64,000 nucleotides of DNA from Alphaproteobacteria bacterium (GTDB lineage: Bacteria; Pseudomonadota; Alphaproteobacteria; Micavibrionales; Micavibrionaceae), in assembly GCA_030432025.1 (NCBI GenBank), contig JAUIIA010000003.1, forward strand, positions 186,001 through 250,000, read 5' to 3'. The notes below the pieces were generated by a model. It was not told the DNA's origin and did not search any database. It saw only the letters and a program-made list of their open reading frames with translations. A program made the position numbers and the translations under genes. Numbering within the stretch: position 1 is the first letter of the stretch; every line of letters begins with the position of its first letter. Of the stretch, positions 62,635 through 64,000 are shown piece by piece.

Positions 62635-62844
62635 ATGCTTTCAGACTTTTTAACCTTGGAAATCTATTTCGGATCCGAACAGTCAGCCGTGTATTTCGAG
62701 GATCTGGCCAAACGATATGGCACCAACCGCGTGCAAAAAGCACTGGAGAAGGGCGATCTGCAATGTTCGAAATCCTGTGCCGGTGACAAATTGTTGATGT
62801 GGCTATCCAATCAGGGGCGTAGCAAGGCGCTCACAACCGCATAA
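62635..62844 (+). CDS. Small hypothetical protein with two Cys
   Basis: 69 residues (MLSDFLTLEIYFGSEQSAVY, then FEDLAKRYGTNRVQKALEKG and a CSKSC pair). The ATG at 62635 is preceded by AAAGGGGCG; the frame is open 11 codons upstream without support. It may be a small helix-turn-helix-like protein (RVQKALEKG). No family recognised. It lies divergent from the flagellin, across a 198-base AT-rich gap. Confidence 0.55.
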   Translation: MLSDFLTLEIYFGSEQSAVYFEDLAKRYGTNRVQKALEKGDLQCSKSCAGDKLLMWLSNQGRSKALTTA

Positions 62845-62970
62845 AACCCTGACCGTTCCGGTCTTCTCGAAAAGCTCTATACGCTTCAATCCAGACTTGG
62901 TATATTTACTCAGGAATTGTTCATGCCTGACGACAGGCAAACCCCAGATATCATCTTTGGAAGGATTTTC

Positions 62971-63660
62971 ATGCGTCATCTTCTTTTACTATCATCGTGC
63001 GTTTTCATGGTTGCGGCGTGCAAACCGATGTGGGACCCGACATTCGTTCCTTCCGGATACACTTACCATCACAACAAGTATAATTCGCCGAGCGGCAAGC
63101 ATGTCGAGCCGATTGGCTATGAATACAGCGCGGAAAAACACGAGCGCGTTATGCGCAAATGGAGAGACGCGGTCAGCGATCTGGTCCTTCGCGCCGAAGC
63201 ACACGGCATGCAGCCGATGGGCCCCGTAGCGTTAAGCACCGATCTGGAGCCAAGCGCATTTCAGGGCGCTTACGCGTATGTTCTGGGCAAGGAACTGATG
63301 GAAGCAGGCTATATGATCACGACTGATGCCGATCAGGATGGTGTAACGACATTGTACTACTCCGCATATGATCCCGAGCTGGGCGAAGATGTGGTGTATC
63401 AGGATCTGTATAATGATGATCCCGAATATTATAACGCGGACAACACATATTCGCCCGAGAGCAAGCCGCTTGAACTGGTTTTAGGCTTCAAGGGCGATGA
63501 TGTTCTCGACCACCGTGTCTCCGCTGTTCATAATATCCCGCTATATGATTATACCCCTGCAGGATATGCCAAGCCGCATGCCCGCCCGAAGAACGCTGTT
63601 CCGGGTGAGCGCGAGCCCGAAGATTTTGCCGAAAGCATGCCTGATGGCTTCAACGAATAA
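62971..63660 (+). CDS. Lipoprotein of unknown function
   Basis: 229 residues from the ATG after GGAAGGATTTTC. The signal ends in a lipobox (MRHLLLLSSCVFMVAAC). The mature part: a Tyr/His-rich start (SGYTYHHNKYNSPSGKHV), a helix (RKWRDAVSDLVLRAEAHG), the segment FQGAYAYVLGKELMEAGYMI, which resembles the FlgO-like pattern of the next gene, then an acidic tail. The following gene starts 17 bases inside its end. Confidence 0.7.
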   Translation: MRHLLLLSSCVFMVAACKPMWDPTFVPSGYTYHHNKYNSPSGKHVEPIGYEYSAEKHERVMRKWRDAVSDLVLRAEAHGMQPMGPVALSTDLEPSAFQGAYAYVLGKELMEAGYMITTDADQDGVTTLYYSAYDPELGEDVVYQDLYNDDPEYYNADNTYSPESKPLELVLGFKGDDVLDHRVSAVHNIPLYDYTPAGYAKPHARPKNAVPGEREPEDFAESMPDGFNE

Positions 63661-64000
63661 GCCTTTTTCAAAACTATTATTATTGTCTGCCTGCGTTTTG
63701 GCGGGTGCGAACCTGACCGCTTGCGGTCCCGCCGTTCTTGGTGGCACGGCACTGGGTGCCGCGGGTATGGGCGCGTTCGATCGTGATGAGACTGTACTGC
63801 TTGAGAAAAATTATGCTGCTGCCGATTACCTGATCCAACAGGCGGATGCATTTATGAACCGCCGTTATGATTTGATCATTGTCGAACCTCTGACCGATAC
63901 AACGCAGCCACTGGCCTCTCCTGATATCAATCGTCGTATCCCCGAGCAAATCGGCGTACGCCTGTCACAGCTTGGTTACCGCATGGATTTATCCAAGGTC
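63644..64000 (+). CDS. FlgO-like lipoprotein, 3' end outside window
   Basis: Frame open to the end of the window (119 codons seen). The lipobox is in LTACGPAVLGGTALG. The mature part shows KNYAAADYLIQQADAFMNRR, YDLIIVEPLTDTTQPLASPD, IPEQIGVRLSQLGYRM, the sequence plan of FlgO-family proteins, which are linked to flagellar function in Vibrio. Overlaps the upstream lipoprotein gene by 17 bases. A flagellin is encoded nearby on the other strand. Confidence 0.65.
   Translation, partial: MASTNKPFSKLLLLSACVLAGANLTACGPAVLGGTALGAAGMGAFDRDETVLLEKNYAAADYLIQQADAFMNRRYDLIIVEPLTDTTQPLASPDINRRIPEQIGVRLSQLGYRMDLSKV

Overview
The window looks like a chromosomal segment of a Gram-negative alphaproteobacterium with outer membrane, LPS heptose and flagella. 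Support comes from the order yidC-engB ... rmuC-def-fmt-truA-dapD, which resembles a cluster conserved in many Alphaproteobacteria, from a FYDLN-acid zinc-ribbon protein, a bacterial transglutaminase-like cysteine peptidase, a short NrdA without an ATP cone, and HldE. The large number of orphan secreted proteins would fit a Micavibrio-like lineage, but that is a guess; no rRNA or tRNA gene was seen that could settle it.

Layout. 1-9.4 kb: membrane insertion and housekeeping genes (yidC end, engB, rmuC, def, fmt, truA, dapD), a pilin-like protein, a PRC-barrel protein, a FemAB-like transferase and a DUF3108 protein. 9.5-13.4 kb: glmU and glmS, the two UDP-GlcNAc enzymes, around a secreted unknown. 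13.5-16 kb: two unknowns, prmA and the FYDLN protein. 16.2-20 kb: a beta-oxidation operon (thiolase, small membrane protein, FadN-type dehydrogenase/hydratase). Further lipid genes follow at 26.3 kb (acyl-CoA dehydrogenase), 30.7 kb (SCP2 protein and thioesterase) and 31.6 kb (FadL-type porin), so the window carries most of a fatty-acid uptake and degradation pathway. 20-26 kb: a small EamA-type membrane protein, a P-loop protein paired with a ceramidase-family protein, and a 1142-residue orphan.

33-43.4 kb is the most accessory-looking part: a SCO1 protein, two tandem acetyltransferase-like genes, a TPP riboswitch controlling a tautomerase and thiC, a DsbA-like protein followed by a second copy of the thiC 3' tail, an AT-rich stretch with a tiny Cys/Lys-rich peptide and an unknown protein, then PhnA-like, DUF3658-like, RNase H-like, LysE, Ohr and small unknown genes. 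43.5-46.9 kb: PhoH-like ATPase, threonine ammonia-lyase, a secreted protein and a JAMM protease. 47.1-56.2 kb: nrdB and nrdA on the same strand but about 6 kb apart, each preceded by a pair of sequences resembling NrdR boxes; between them lie secreted protein pairs and a GT-C type membrane protein. 56.6-64 kb: pyk, a two-domain transglutaminase-like protein, hldE, a flagellin with a large glycine-rich insert, and two lipoproteins, the last cut by the window end.

Most notable items: the flagellin with a glycine-rich domain between its conserved ends, the tautomerase under the thiamine riboswitch, the duplicated thiC tail beside an AT-rich insert, and the paired NrdR-like boxes upstream of both nrd genes. 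All calls are from reading the sequence; no database search was run.
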